A stretch of 63,503 nucleotides of DNA from Clostridium thermobutyricum (GCA_016841565.1 JAENYX010000008.1:1-63503), one strand, 5' to 3'; shown: positions 44,139 through 54,151, numbered from the stretch's first letter. The notes: a model not told the origin generated them from the sequence alone. Translations and numbers: made by a program.

Positions 44139-45719
44139 ATGGACTATATTCTTAAGGGAGGTATAATCGTTGATGGTACCCGTTCTAAGCCTTATAAGGC
44201 TGCTCTGGTAATCAGGGACGGAATTATTAAGGATATAACATCCGATGAAGCAAATTATGAAGGGAATACCATCGACGTTAAAGGTAAAATCATTTCACCC
44301 GGCTTCATTGACATTCATACTCATTCTGATATTTGCTACTTATTACCTTATACGCCGGTCAGCAAAATTTATCAGGGGATAACAACAGAAATAGTCGGAA
44401 ATTGCGGTGTTTCTGTAATTCCAATCACAAAAGAAAGCCGGAAGGCTACTACCGATTATTTTAACGGCATTCTGGAGGTCAGATCAACCAAAGCACTTAC
44501 TTCAAAGAACATGCCAGAGTACACAAAAGAGCTGAACAATTCAAAATTACCGGTAAACCTGGGAGTTTTAATAGGTCATGGGACATTAAGAGGGGCTGTC
44601 GTGGGATTTGATGATAGAAGGCCTACAACTGAGGAAATGGACAAAATGTGCGGTATGTTGGATTATGAGCTTAAAAACGGCGCCTTTGGGTTATCGTTAG
44701 GTCTCATTTATCCTCCCGGGAATTTTTCGGATACCCGGGAATTAATCAGGCTGGCAGAGATACTGAAAGACAATGGCGATATTTTAACCGTACATATGAG
44801 AAACGAAGGTAACCGGATTTTTGAAGCATTGGACGAAATGCTGTATGTGGCAAGAAAGACGGGTGTTCATTTACATATTTCCCATTTAAAGCTCATTGGG
44901 AAGAAGCAGTGGGGAAAATCGGATATACTGCTGAAGAAAATTGATGGGGCAAGACAAAATGGTTTGAATATCACCTGTGACCAATATCCGTATAATGCCA
45001 CATCAACATCCTTATCGGCTCTGGTACCCGGATGGGCACATGGCGGAGGTACTGAAAGGATGCTGGAAAGGCTGGTTAAACAAAATCCAGGATTGGATAA
45101 TGATATACAAAGCGAGATGGAAAACCGTGGTGGACCCGGTTGTATTTCCATAAGCGGAACCAAAGGATATATGACAGAAGCAGAGGGCCGGAATATCCAA
45201 CAGATTTCTAAATTATTAAATCTAAATCCGGTAGATGCGATAAAGAAGGTATTGATAAACACCAAAGGAAATGCAGCTGCTGTCTATCACTCATTAAACC
45301 TTGATGATGTAATCAATATAATGCAAAAAATGTATATTTCGGTGGGAAGCGACGGCTACGCCTTCAGTTATGATCCGCAATATACAACAACCAATCCACA
45401 TCCAAGAAGTTTCGGTACATTCCCCAAATTCTTTCAAATGGTCAGAGAAAACAATGTTATGCCAATAGAGGATGCGGTTTACAAGGTAACCAAGCTGGCT
45501 GCAGATACGCTGGGCATTACCGACAGGGGAATGCTGTTACCCGGGAAGATTGCCGATATAACGGTATTTGATCCGGAGAAAATAAAGGATAATTCAACCT
45601 TTAAAAACTCAGTTGCAAAACCGTCGGGAATCGAACATGTTTTTGTTAATGGCCAGCCTGTTTTATTATCCGGAGATATTAAGATTACCCGCAATGGTAA
45701 AGTAATTCTAAAAAAATAA
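44139..45719 (+). CDS. N-acyl-D-amino-acid deacylase family amidohydrolase
   Basis: A 526-residue amidohydrolase-superfamily enzyme resembling D-aminoacylases. An N-terminal beta sandwich (DYILKGGIIVDGT) leads to the TIM barrel with metal ligands in GFIDIHTHSD (about 61-70); other blocks are EIVGNCGVS, VHMRNEG, LHISHLK, CDQYPYNATSTSL and the late SDGYAF. These enzymes hydrolyse N-acyl-D-amino acids or dihydropyrimidine-like substrates. ATG 44139 follows GAGGGGATGGGG. It stands alone after glyS and is the first of several accessory genes. Confidence 0.85.
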   Translation: MDYILKGGIIVDGTRSKPYKAALVIRDGIIKDITSDEANYEGNTIDVKGKIISPGFIDIHTHSDICYLLPYTPVSKIYQGITTEIVGNCGVSVIPITKESRKATTDYFNGILEVRSTKALTSKNMPEYTKELNNSKLPVNLGVLIGHGTLRGAVVGFDDRRPTTEEMDKMCGMLDYELKNGAFGLSLGLIYPPGNFSDTRELIRLAEILKDNGDILTVHMRNEGNRIFEALDEMLYVARKTGVHLHISHLKLIGKKQWGKSDILLKKIDGARQNGLNITCDQYPYNATSTSLSALVPGWAHGGGTERMLERLVKQNPGLDNDIQSEMENRGGPGCISISGTKGYMTEAEGRNIQQISKLLNLNPVDAIKKVLINTKGNAAAVYHSLNLDDVINIMQKMYISVGSDGYAFSYDPQYTTTNPHPRSFGTFPKFFQMVRENNVMPIEDAVYKVTKLAADTLGITDRGMLLPGKIADITVFDPEKIKDNSTFKNSVAKPSGIEHVFVNGQPVLLSGDIKITRNGKVILKK

Positions 45720-45749
45720 GATGTTGTATGAAATACCCTTTTTCAAATA

Positions 45750-45765
45750 CCAAGCTTCCGCTTGG
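45750..45765 (+). terminator. Short hairpin after the deacylase gene
   Basis: CCAAGC (45750-45755), loop TTCC, GCTTGG (45760-45765). Only a weak T-rich tract follows, so termination is tentative. Confidence 0.4.
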
Positions 45766-45855
45766 GCGGGGGTTTAGTCTTTATGTATATTTACAATACA
45801 GAGGTGTTGTATTATAGTAGATGTGGGAAAATCAAGAAATCCGGGGGAGGCGTAG

Positions 45856-46917
45856 ATGAACAGAAGAATGGCTGCAGTTCTTATTTTTTTAATAACCGTT
45901 TTAGGGAGTCTTGTCTGTATTGCGTTTCCAAAGGATGGAAGGTATAAGGACTTCGTTTTGTATCGCGAGGGCGACAGGCTTCGGATAGCCGCCCTTAACC
46001 AAAAGGGCGTGGTGCTTCTAAAGGCTGACGGGGGGAGGATACTAAAGGACAGGTATGGTTTGCGGGGCTCCTTTGGCAGCTTGGAAGTGCTGTACGCCGG
46101 CGGACGGCCAAGGATAGCGGCCATAGGCGGAAAGGGGATAGTGGTAGCCCATCCCGAAGGAACAAATGCGGAGGAGCGTCGTCTCATTGATAATGGGTTG
46201 GTAATTGATACCATACTTTACCCGGGAAATACCGACCCCGAGATGATAATTGTAGTCTCGGGGGACGGAGAATTGTGGTATGGAGACCGAATAACAGGCT
46301 ATCGGATAGAAAAGGGATACCGGCAGGTATTCAGTATGGATGCATCCATATACGGCCCTTGGAGGCTTTGGACCGCGGACGTGGACGGGGACGGGCAAAG
46401 GGAGGTATCGGTGGGGGTGTATAAAGCTTCGCCGTTGCACCCTGTAATGGCAAAGCGCCCCTTTATTTATGACTGGGATGGGGATCACTTAAGGCCCAAA
46501 TGGCTCGGCTCCCGCCTGTCACGACCCTTTTCGGATTATGTGTTTGCCGATTTGAACCGGGACGGTACCGATGAAATAATTGCGCTGGAAATGCTGCAGG
46601 ACGAAAGCTGCGCAGTTCATGCCTATGAGTGGAACGGGTTTGGCTTTACCGCCCTTGCGCAGAGTGACGCATCCGATCTCTATGAAGGAATCGGCGTATC
46701 GGATATAGATGGAGACGGAAGGACCGGAATACATGTGAAGTTTAAACAGGGACAGCATACCGGGTTTAGGATTATTGCATACAACGGGGAAAAGCTGGAG
46801 ACGCTGCACACCATTCTATGCAAAGACCCGGGGAAAATAGATATCCTTGACGGAATAGCGGTCTACTCATCGCGGGGGAGAATATATGCAACCGAATTGC
46901 CCGACATGGGGATTTGA
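45856..46917 (+). CDS. Exported FG-GAP/VCBS-like repeat protein
   Basis: A 353-residue protein with an N-terminal signal segment (AAVLIFLITVLGSLVCIAFP). It contains repeated calcium-binding-like loops, WTADVDGDGQREVSV, FADLNRDGTDEII and VSDIDGDGRTGIHV (about 172-300), typical of beta-propeller FG-GAP/VCBS proteins. It probably lies at the outer cell surface. ATG 45856 follows GGGGGAGGCG. The DUF3160 lipoprotein gene follows 38 bases later, so the two may be co-expressed. No enzyme motif is visible. Confidence 0.7.
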   Translation: MNRRMAAVLIFLITVLGSLVCIAFPKDGRYKDFVLYREGDRLRIAALNQKGVVLLKADGGRILKDRYGLRGSFGSLEVLYAGGRPRIAAIGGKGIVVAHPEGTNAEERRLIDNGLVIDTILYPGNTDPEMIIVVSGDGELWYGDRITGYRIEKGYRQVFSMDASIYGPWRLWTADVDGDGQREVSVGVYKASPLHPVMAKRPFIYDWDGDHLRPKWLGSRLSRPFSDYVFADLNRDGTDEIIALEMLQDESCAVHAYEWNGFGFTALAQSDASDLYEGIGVSDIDGDGRTGIHVKFKQGQHTGFRIIAYNGEKLETLHTILCKDPGKIDILDGIAVYSSRGRIYATELPDMGI

Positions 46918-46954
46918 CAGCATTCCGTAATCTTAGTATGAAGGGGGTTGTGTT

Positions 46955-49246
46955 TTGAGAAAGGTTTGTATGGCAGTACTGATGGTGTTAGTTCTGACAG
47001 TCACGGCCTGCACACCGAAAGACGTCGGACAACCGCCGGTGCAGGAAGGGCAGGAACATACCGACCGGCAGGATAACGGTGGTAAGGATGACGGCCGGCA
47101 AGATGACGGTGGGCAGGATGACGGACAGCCGGATGACGGCGGGAGGTCGAACAGGGAGAGGGCCATAATGGCGGATTTGTCCCTGGTAAAACCGGAGCAG
47201 GTATTTGACAATGCGGAGGTTGCATATTCACCTCCCGGGTTTAAGGCGGAGGTTCCGGCCTACACAGTAATGGGTGACCTGTCCAATATAAAAAACCTTG
47301 ATCTGTTTGAGGAATTTGACGAGAGGCAGCGGGAGCTGCTGGTGCAAAACGGTTTTTTCGGAGCGCTGACCGGAGAAGAGCAGCTGTTCTTTATATACGA
47401 GGACAATAATTACAAAAATATACCAAGCTTTATTACTACAGATTCCGTTATGCATTTATACCATATTTTTTACGATTATACCCTCAGGAAGGTGGAAAGG
47501 GAGTGGCTGTTTGCATCCCTTGAAAAGCTGACCCAAAGAATGCTTAATGAAAGTATCAATATACATAAATGGGTGGAAGATGCCAGGGTAAAGGAGGCGG
47601 CGCTTAAGAACGTGGCGTATTTCACCGTACCTGCAAAGCTTCTGGGTTTGGAACTGCCCGGCGACGTTCCCGAACACGCCGTGATGCTGGCCCAAGAGGA
47701 GTTGGGCAAGATAGAAGACCACGGCGGCAGAAGCCAATCGGTTATATTTCCCTTTCTGATTGACTATTCACAGTTTATTGTCAGAGGTCATTACACCCGC
47801 AGTGAAGAATTCGGCAAGTTTTTCAAGGCCATGATGTGGTACGGCCAGGTTCCCTTTCCCTTTGAAGCATATATGGACGGGGCCGTGGTAAGAATGGATG
47901 AACAGATAATCCAGGCACTGATTATCACTAAAATTATGTTTTCGGATGAAGAAATCATTGATGAATGGGACCGGATATACAGCCCCACCGTTTTTTACGT
48001 GGGCTCGGCCGACGACGTGACGCCCGGGCAATATCTTGACATTGTAAAGGCGGTATTCGGCGACAAGTTTGATATAAACCTGTTTGGACAGGAGGACAAT
48101 CTCCAAAGGGTACTGGAGGAATCGCGCAAGCTACCCCAGCCGGGTATCAAACAGGCCCTGGAGGGCATACCCGGGGGAAGGCAGTTCAGGTTTATGGGGC
48201 AGAGATATATAGCCGACTCCGAGATGCTTCAGGAGCTTACCGTATTCGACATGCAGCTGCCCGACAATGGCCGGCCGTTCCCCAAGTCCCTGGACGTAAT
48301 GAGCGTGCTGGGCTCGGACAGGGCTTACGATTTGTTGATCAATCACTACCGGGAGGACAAAAAATGGGATAAGTATCCCGAAAAAATGACCGGGCTTAAA
48401 AAGAAATTCGACGCATTGCCGCTAAAGACCTGGCAGTCCAATCTGTACTATGGCTGGCTCTGGTCCCTGAAGGCGCTGCTGACCGAGGCGACGGCCGGTT
48501 GGCCGTCCTTCATGCAGACTCCTGCCTGGCAGGACAAGAACCTTAATTCGGCAAGCGGAAGCTGGGCCGAGCTAAGACACGATACCATATTATACGGCAA
48601 AGCAAGCGGCGTCGAATGCGGCGGCGGGGAAGAACCGCCGTCTCCAAAGGGTTATGTGGAACCCAATCCTGAGTATTATTCACGGCTGCGCTGGCTGACA
48701 GAGTATTCTCAAAAGAATCTGGAATCCCGGGGTCTTATCGACCGGGAACTGATCTCCAGGTTTGAAGATTTCAGCCGGATATTGCAGTTCTTAGAGAACT
48801 GTTCGGTAAAGGAGCTGGCAAACCAAACCCTTACAGATCAGGAATATGAACGGATAAAGGTATTCGGAGCTGATATGGAATATTTATCGGCATCCATAGC
48901 CACCGACGGAAGAGTAGGGCGATGGTGGGAAATCACTTCCGAGACCGACAGGAATATGGCGGTTGTTGCCGATGTTCACACCTCCTTGGGGGATACCCTT
49001 GAAGCGGCCATCGGCCCCGCTGCCCAGATTTTTGTGGTAGTGCCTATAGAAGGCCAGCTTTATCTTACAAGGGGCGCAATGTTTTCATATTACGAATTTA
49101 CCCATCCGGTATCCGACAGACTTACCGATGAGAAATGGCAGAAGATGCTTAAGGAAGGAAAAAATCCGCCCCAGCCTGACTGGACCAACAGCTTCATGAC
49201 CGAAGGGAAGAACAAAATACACAGGTCTGTACAGGTATATCAATAG
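46955..49246 (+). CDS. DUF3160 domain lipoprotein
   Basis: A 763-residue lipoprotein. The signal peptide ends in lipobox LTVTAC (Cys about 20). A low-complexity linker of Asp/Gly/Gln repeats (about 35-68, units such as QDDGGQDDG) precedes a long helical DUF3160 region with FITTDSVMHLYHIFYD, YGWLWSLKALL and the late TRGAMFSYYEF. The family's role is unknown. TTG 46955 is used, with AAGGGGG about 16 bases upstream. It probably sits on the outer face of the membrane beside the FG-GAP-like protein encoded just before it. Confidence 0.85.
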   Translation: MRKVCMAVLMVLVLTVTACTPKDVGQPPVQEGQEHTDRQDNGGKDDGRQDDGGQDDGQPDDGGRSNRERAIMADLSLVKPEQVFDNAEVAYSPPGFKAEVPAYTVMGDLSNIKNLDLFEEFDERQRELLVQNGFFGALTGEEQLFFIYEDNNYKNIPSFITTDSVMHLYHIFYDYTLRKVEREWLFASLEKLTQRMLNESINIHKWVEDARVKEAALKNVAYFTVPAKLLGLELPGDVPEHAVMLAQEELGKIEDHGGRSQSVIFPFLIDYSQFIVRGHYTRSEEFGKFFKAMMWYGQVPFPFEAYMDGAVVRMDEQIIQALIITKIMFSDEEIIDEWDRIYSPTVFYVGSADDVTPGQYLDIVKAVFGDKFDINLFGQEDNLQRVLEESRKLPQPGIKQALEGIPGGRQFRFMGQRYIADSEMLQELTVFDMQLPDNGRPFPKSLDVMSVLGSDRAYDLLINHYREDKKWDKYPEKMTGLKKKFDALPLKTWQSNLYYGWLWSLKALLTEATAGWPSFMQTPAWQDKNLNSASGSWAELRHDTILYGKASGVECGGGEEPPSPKGYVEPNPEYYSRLRWLTEYSQKNLESRGLIDRELISRFEDFSRILQFLENCSVKELANQTLTDQEYERIKVFGADMEYLSASIATDGRVGRWWEITSETDRNMAVVADVHTSLGDTLEAAIGPAAQIFVVVPIEGQLYLTRGAMFSYYEFTHPVSDRLTDEKWQKMLKEGKNPPQPDWTNSFMTEGKNKIHRSVQVYQ

Positions 49247-49281
49247 TAAATTTAGCGCAATAACCAAAACTACAGCCCGGC

Positions 49282-49416
49282 ATGGTAAGACTGAAGCTGA
49301 CATGTTCTGAAAAAGCTATGCAAATCGGAGAGATGCTTATCAGGATGTCGGAAAGACTGGGATTTAGTGCCCTGGAAACGAACAGCCGGGATGTATTAAA
49401 AGCCCGAATTAAATAA
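49282..49416 (+). CDS. Possible 44-residue small protein
   Basis: A short ORF (MVRLKLTCSEKAMQIGEML start, KARIK end) lying between the DUF3160 gene and a strong bidirectional terminator. It has no good ribosome-binding site and I recognise no family. It may be a small protein, a remnant of a longer gene, or chance. Confidence 0.3.
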   Translation: MVRLKLTCSEKAMQIGEMLIRMSERLGFSALETNSRDVLKARIK

Positions 49417-49417
49417 T

Positions 49418-49451
49418 GGAAAGAGCCTCCGCTGCAGCGGAGGCCTTTTCC
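49418..49451. terminator. Bidirectional terminator
   Basis: A perfect 20-base palindrome at 49425-49444 (arms GCCTCCGCTG/CAGCGGAGGC) flanked by GGAAA on the left and TTTTCC on the right. It serves transcripts from both sides, including the minus-strand gene ending at 49453. Confidence 0.85.
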
Positions 49452-49452
49452 A

Positions 49453-49836
49453 TTAAAATCCGGTAAAGAATCGTCTTCTGCGCCTGCGTCTCCTTCCGAA
49501 CAGCTCTGCCAGAAGTATTATAGCCACAAGGTCTCTCAATACGCCCTGCCTGTCGGTGTAGTATTGCCTGCTGCTGCCCCTGCCGCCCAGGAGTTCACAC
49601 CTGCATCTATCGTATACACTGCCTATCATTTCGTCGCAAACAGCCCTGGAAGGGTAAACATTATCCTGTAAATCTCCCATGCGTTCTCTGCGCATGATTT
49701 CTTCTGCCGAATGCCGGTAAATAATGCGGCAGGCTTCGGGATACATTTCCATCATGTATCTGTCGTCGGCGTCATCCTGCATGGCTATCATCTGATAGGG
49801 ATTTTGACCGTAAAACCCGTTATTGCTGCCGTTCAT
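49453..49836 (-). CDS. Hypothetical protein with arginine-rich tail
   Basis: A 127-residue protein with an Asn/Gly/Gln-rich start, a helical middle holding three cysteines (EACRIIYRH, RAVCDEMI, RCRCELLGG) and a C-terminus of eight consecutive arginines before FFTGF. GAGGAGGTTTATCC precedes the ATG on the minus strand, supporting expression. The profile (small, Cys- and Tyr-bearing, basic tail) is seen among spore-coat-like clostridial proteins, but I recognise no named family and make no functional claim. The 49837-50042 gap shows only an AT-rich dyad near 50005-50030. Confidence 0.6.
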   Translation of the reverse strand: MNGSNNGFYGQNPYQMIAMQDDADDRYMMEMYPEACRIIYRHSAEEIMRRERMGDLQDNVYPSRAVCDEMIGSVYDRCRCELLGGRGSSRQYYTDRQGVLRDLVAIILLAELFGRRRRRRRRFFTGF

Positions 49837-50057
49837 GGATAAACCTCCTCTCTTTGTTTCGATACATATTATTCAGCGTCATTATAACAGTTGACTAATC
49901 CGCTGGGTGGGGTGCAGATATAAAACCGGGGAACATTTTGGGGCAGAGAATCGTTCATTGTCCCAAAATCTGTTCCGGAAAATTAGAGTAGCACATTAGG
50001 ATCAAATAAGATATACTATATAGTGTATTTAGTAATAGGGGGGTGAAGGGTATAAAA

Positions 50058-50684
50058 TTGTCTGTCAGGCAAAATCAGATTGTGGAAATAGTGAAAAGCG
50101 AGCAGCCCATAACAAGCGAACAGGTTGCCGAAAGACTGAACCTTACCCGCGCCGCTCTCAGAGCCGATCTTTCAATTCTAACCATGACAGGGATTCTTGA
50201 AGCAAGGCCCAATGTAGGATACTCTATGACCGGCCGTATGCCTACCAACATGATAGCCGACTTTATAAACAACATACTTGTTAAGGATATTAAAACCCGA
50301 CCGGTGGTGGTTAACGTCGATACCAGCGTATATGATTGCGTAGTCAATCTGTTCCTTGAGGACGTGGGCACCATTTTTGTGCAATCGGGCGGATATCTGG
50401 CCGGTGTAGTATCCAGAAAGGATTTTTTAAAGTATGCCATAGGAAGGACGGACCTGGACAGGATACCGGTCAGTATGGTTATGACAAGGATGCCCAACAT
50501 AGTTACATTGGAAGACAATGAAACCTTAGCCCGGGCCATAGCAAAAATGGTGGAGCATCAGGTTGATTGCATACCGGTAATAGGCAGGGATGCCCCGGGT
50601 GACGGCAGGGAAAGGTTTAAGATTACCGGAAGGATTTCAAAAACCGGCATAATTACGGTAATACATGAAATGCTTGAAGATTAG
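50058..50684 (+). CDS. ccpN: CcpN-like transcriptional repressor (HTH plus two CBS domains)
   Basis: A 208-residue regulator. The N-terminal winged helix (RQNQIVEIVK, ITSEQVAERLNLTRAALRADLSIL) is followed by two CBS domains (about 70-120 and 135-200). CcpN of Bacillus represses gluconeogenic genes and senses ATP/ADP. GTG 50043 overlaps the ribosome-binding sequence AGGGGGGTGAAGGG, so TTG 50058 is preferred; the longer form would have five more residues. It is followed by ppsR and ppdK, which it may control. Confidence 0.88.
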   Translation: MSVRQNQIVEIVKSEQPITSEQVAERLNLTRAALRADLSILTMTGILEARPNVGYSMTGRMPTNMIADFINNILVKDIKTRPVVVNVDTSVYDCVVNLFLEDVGTIFVQSGGYLAGVVSRKDFLKYAIGRTDLDRIPVSMVMTRMPNIVTLEDNETLARAIAKMVEHQVDCIPVIGRDAPGDGRERFKITGRISKTGIITVIHEMLED

Positions 50685-50704
50685 AAAGGGAGGAATGCAG
50701 CACT

Positions 50705-51514
50705 ATGATGGATAACGGGCCCAGGATATTTATAGTATCGGATTCCATCGGAGAAACAGCTGAAAAGGTGGTAAAGGCGGTTGCCATACAGTTCAATTCG
50801 GACATTACCGAAATCAGGAAGGAATCCCATGTTACCGATAAATCACAGATACTGCGCATTATACAGGAAGCCAGGCAATATAACTCGATAGTAGTATATA
50901 CAATTGTATTACAGGATTTGAAAAAGACTCTGGAGGAAGAGTGCGACAAGTACGGTATCCCCAGGGTGGATATTATCGGACCTCTTATGGAAGCCCTGAG
51001 CAAAATGGCCGCTACGACTCCCAAGATGGAGGCCGGACTTATCTACAAACTGGATGAGCAGTACTTCAAACGGGTGGATGCGGTGGAGTTCGCCGTCAAG
51101 TACGATGACGGTAAGGACCCAAGGGGGATACTGAACGCAGATGCCGTTCTTATAGGAGTGTCGCGCACCTCCAAGACGCCCTTGAGCATGTATCTTGCGC
51201 ATAAGAATTACAGGGTGGCCAATGTACCCCTGGTTCCCGAAATACCTCCGCCGGAAGAACTGTTTCAGATTTCCAGCAAGAGGATAATAGGGCTTACAGC
51301 CGATCCCGACAAGCTTAACCTCATAAGAAGGGAAAGGCTTAAAACCCTCGGCCTTAATGACAGCGCCAATTATGCCAGTATGGAGCGAATACTGCTTGAG
51401 CTGGAGCACGCCGATTCGCTGTTCAGGAAGCTTGGCTGCACCGTTATTGATGTGTCCAAAAAGGCTGTGGAAGAGACGGCCAGTATTGTAATTCAATTAT
51501 TAAAGGAGGCATAA
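50705..51514 (+). CDS. ppsR: Pyruvate, phosphate dikinase regulatory protein
   Basis: A 269-residue PPDK regulatory protein (DUF299 family), a bifunctional Ser/Thr kinase and phosphorylase that inactivates PPDK by ADP-dependent phosphorylation and reactivates it with phosphate. The P-loop-like GVSRTSKTPLSMYLA (about 149-163) and IFIVSDSIGETAEKV near the start are diagnostic. ATG 50705 (or the adjacent 50708) follows AAAGGGAGGAATGC. It lies directly before its target gene ppdK, three bases apart. Confidence 0.95.
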   Translation: MMDNGPRIFIVSDSIGETAEKVVKAVAIQFNSDITEIRKESHVTDKSQILRIIQEARQYNSIVVYTIVLQDLKKTLEEECDKYGIPRVDIIGPLMEALSKMAATTPKMEAGLIYKLDEQYFKRVDAVEFAVKYDDGKDPRGILNADAVLIGVSRTSKTPLSMYLAHKNYRVANVPLVPEIPPPEELFQISSKRIIGLTADPDKLNLIRRERLKTLGLNDSANYASMERILLELEHADSLFRKLGCTVIDVSKKAVEETASIVIQLLKEA

Positions 51515-51517
51515 ACA

Positions 51518-54151
51518 ATGGGTAAATACGTTTACATGTTTCCGGAAGGGAACGCCGGAATGAAGGAACTGCTCGGGGGCAAGGGAGCCAACCTGGCAGA
51601 GATGACAAGGATAGGTCTTCCTGTACCGCCGGGGTTCACGGTTACTACCGAGGCATGTAATTTATACTATTACGAATGGGAGACCCAGCTTTCTCAGCAC
51701 CTGGTGGAACAACTATTCTCATATATGCAGCAGCTTGAAAAGAGTACAGGCAAGAGTTTTGGAGACCAGAAGCAGCCATTGTTGGTTTCGGTACGTTCGG
51801 GTTCGGTTATTTCAATGCCCGGCATGATGGATACTATTTTAAATCTGGGCCTGAATGACAAATCTGTTATGGGTCTTGCGGGATCCACGGCAAACGAAAG
51901 GTTTGCCTATGACAGTTACAGAAGATTTATACAGATGTTCGGGGATGTGGTATCCCATATAGAAAAATACAAGTTTGAGGGAATACTTGACAACATTAAG
52001 GAAAGTAAAGGCGCCGAGTTTGATACCGACTTGTCGGCCGCAGACCTTAAAGAAGTTGTTGTCAGGTATAAGGAGTTATACAAGCTTGAGATGAAGGAGG
52101 AGTTTCCGCAGAACCCCCAGGATCAGCTCCTGATGGCGGTTAAGGCGGTATTCCAATCATGGAATAACCCCCGGGCCATAGCATACAGAAACATAAACGA
52201 CATACCGCACAATCTGGGAACGGCGGTAAACGTTCAGTCCATGGTATTTGGAAACATGGGAGATACGTCGGGTACCGGTGTGGCCTTTACCCGTAATCCC
52301 GCCACCGGGGAGAAGGCCCTGTTCGGAGAGTTTCTACTCAATGCCCAGGGTGAAGATGTGGTTGCCGGCATCAGAACGCCAAAGCCCATTGATCAGATGA
52401 AGGAAATATTTCCTGATATACATAAACAGTTCCAGGAGGCTGCGGTGCTTTTGGAGAAGCACTACAGGGATATGCAGGACATAGAGTTTACCATTGAGAA
52501 GGGCAAGCTTTATATGCTGCAGACCCGTAACGGGAAAAGAACTGCAGCTGCTGCGCTCAGGGTGGCGGTAGATCAGGTAGAGGAGGGCTTAATATCTAAA
52601 GAGGAGGCGCTCCTGCGGATAGAACCCCAGCAGCTTGACCAATTGCTGCACCCAAATTTCGACACTGCCAAACTGGAAAATGCACAGCTGCTGGCCCAGG
52701 GGCTTCCGGCTTCGCCGGGTGCGGCCACCGGCAGGGTGTATTTTACTGCCGAGCAGGCTGTCAAGGCCGCCGAAGGAGGTGCCAAGGTCATTCTTGTAAG
52801 GCAGGAAACCTCGCCTGAGGATATAGAAGGGATGAATGCAGCCGAGGGCATCCTGACTTCCAGGGGGGGTATGACATCCCATGCGGCGGTGGTTGCCCGG
52901 GGTATGGGTAAATGCTGTGTTGCCGGATGCGGAGCAATAAGGGTTGAGGAAAATGAGAAAAGGTTTACCGTTAAAGGCCTTACCGTATCCGAGGGGGAAT
53001 TCATTTCACTGGACGGAAGCACCGGCAGGGTGTACCTGGGCAGCATACCCACCACCGAACCGGCCCTTTCGGGCAGCTTTGGCACTCTGATGGGCTGGGC
53101 TGACGAAATAAGAACCCTTAAGGTAAGGACCAATGCCGACAATCCGAAGGATGCCGCCACGGCGGTACGATTCGGCGCAGAAGGTATAGGGCTTTGCAGG
53201 ACCGAGCACATGTTCTTTGAGGAGGACAGGATACCGGTTGTAAGGGAAATGATTCTGTCAAGAACTACCGAGCAGAGGGAAAAGGCCCTGGAAAGGCTGC
53301 TGCCCATGCAAAAAGAAGACTTCAAGGGTATATTCAAGGCCATGGGGGAAAGGCCGGTTACCATAAGGCTTCTTGACCCGCCCCTGCACGAATTCCTTCC
53401 CAGGGAGGAGCGGGACATAAAGGCCCTGGCGGAGGATATGAATATGAGCGTCGGAGAGATTAACGGCATAATAAAGGACCTGGAGGAGTTTAACCCCATG
53501 CTGGGGCACCGGGGCTGCCGGCTGGCCATTACATACCCGGAGATTGCCAGGATGCAGACAAGGGCCATTATAGAGGCTGCCATAGAGGTGATTAAGGAGA
53601 CCGGCACCAGGGTTCACCCGGAGATTATGGTTCCTCTTATAGGAAACGTTTCGGAGTTTAAATACCTGAAGAACCTCATAATTGAAACCGCCGATGGAAT
53701 TATACGGCAGTCGGGAACAGACCTCCATTACCTTACCGGTACAATGATAGAGGTGCCAAGGGCTGCCCTTACCGCCGACGAGGTGGCAGAGGAGGCCGAG
53801 TTCTTCTCCTTCGGTACCAACGACCTGACCCAGATGGCCATGGGTTTTTCCAGGGACGATGCAGGGAAATTCCTTGAGGATTATAAGGCCAAGGGTATAA
53901 TCGATGTGGACCCCTTCCAGAAACTTGACCAGGTTGGTGTGGGCAAGCTGGTAGAAATGGCGGTGGGACTTGGCAGAAAAGCCAGACCGGATATCAAGCT
54001 TGGCATATGCGGTGAGCACGGCGGAGAGCCTTCGTCGATAGATTTCTTCCACAGGGTGGGGCTGCACTACGTTTCCTGCTCGCCGTTCAGGGTGCCGATA
54101 GCAAGACTGGCGGCAGCCCAGGCGGCTGTAATAAACAATAACCAAGAATAA
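51518..54151 (+). CDS. ppdK: Pyruvate, phosphate dikinase
   Basis: An 877-residue PPDK that interconverts pyruvate, ATP and phosphate with PEP, AMP and pyrophosphate. Domain order: N-terminal nucleotide-binding (GGKGANLAEMT, about 22-32), the central phosphohistidine domain with GGMTSHAAVVARGMGKCCV, and the C-terminal PEP-binding barrel (GICGEHGGEPSS). In anaerobic clostridia it commonly works as the glycolytic PEP-to-pyruvate step using pyrophosphate. ATG 51518 follows AAAGGAGGC. It is regulated by the protein encoded just upstream. A divergent fragment of a second ppdK occurs at 56320-56391. Confidence 0.97.
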   Translation: MGKYVYMFPEGNAGMKELLGGKGANLAEMTRIGLPVPPGFTVTTEACNLYYYEWETQLSQHLVEQLFSYMQQLEKSTGKSFGDQKQPLLVSVRSGSVISMPGMMDTILNLGLNDKSVMGLAGSTANERFAYDSYRRFIQMFGDVVSHIEKYKFEGILDNIKESKGAEFDTDLSAADLKEVVVRYKELYKLEMKEEFPQNPQDQLLMAVKAVFQSWNNPRAIAYRNINDIPHNLGTAVNVQSMVFGNMGDTSGTGVAFTRNPATGEKALFGEFLLNAQGEDVVAGIRTPKPIDQMKEIFPDIHKQFQEAAVLLEKHYRDMQDIEFTIEKGKLYMLQTRNGKRTAAAALRVAVDQVEEGLISKEEALLRIEPQQLDQLLHPNFDTAKLENAQLLAQGLPASPGAATGRVYFTAEQAVKAAEGGAKVILVRQETSPEDIEGMNAAEGILTSRGGMTSHAAVVARGMGKCCVAGCGAIRVEENEKRFTVKGLTVSEGEFISLDGSTGRVYLGSIPTTEPALSGSFGTLMGWADEIRTLKVRTNADNPKDAATAVRFGAEGIGLCRTEHMFFEEDRIPVVREMILSRTTEQREKALERLLPMQKEDFKGIFKAMGERPVTIRLLDPPLHEFLPREERDIKALAEDMNMSVGEINGIIKDLEEFNPMLGHRGCRLAITYPEIARMQTRAIIEAAIEVIKETGTRVHPEIMVPLIGNVSEFKYLKNLIIETADGIIRQSGTDLHYLTGTMIEVPRAALTADEVAEEAEFFSFGTNDLTQMAMGFSRDDAGKFLEDYKAKGIIDVDPFQKLDQVGVGKLVEMAVGLGRKARPDIKLGICGEHGGEPSSIDFFHRVGLHYVSCSPFRVPIARLAAAQAAVINNNQE

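Noticed and set aside
52573..53607. 344-codon minus-strand ORF opposite ppdK
   Set aside because: Low-complexity Ser/Pro-rich translation typical of the antisense of a high-GC-third-position gene; ppdK covers the region fully.
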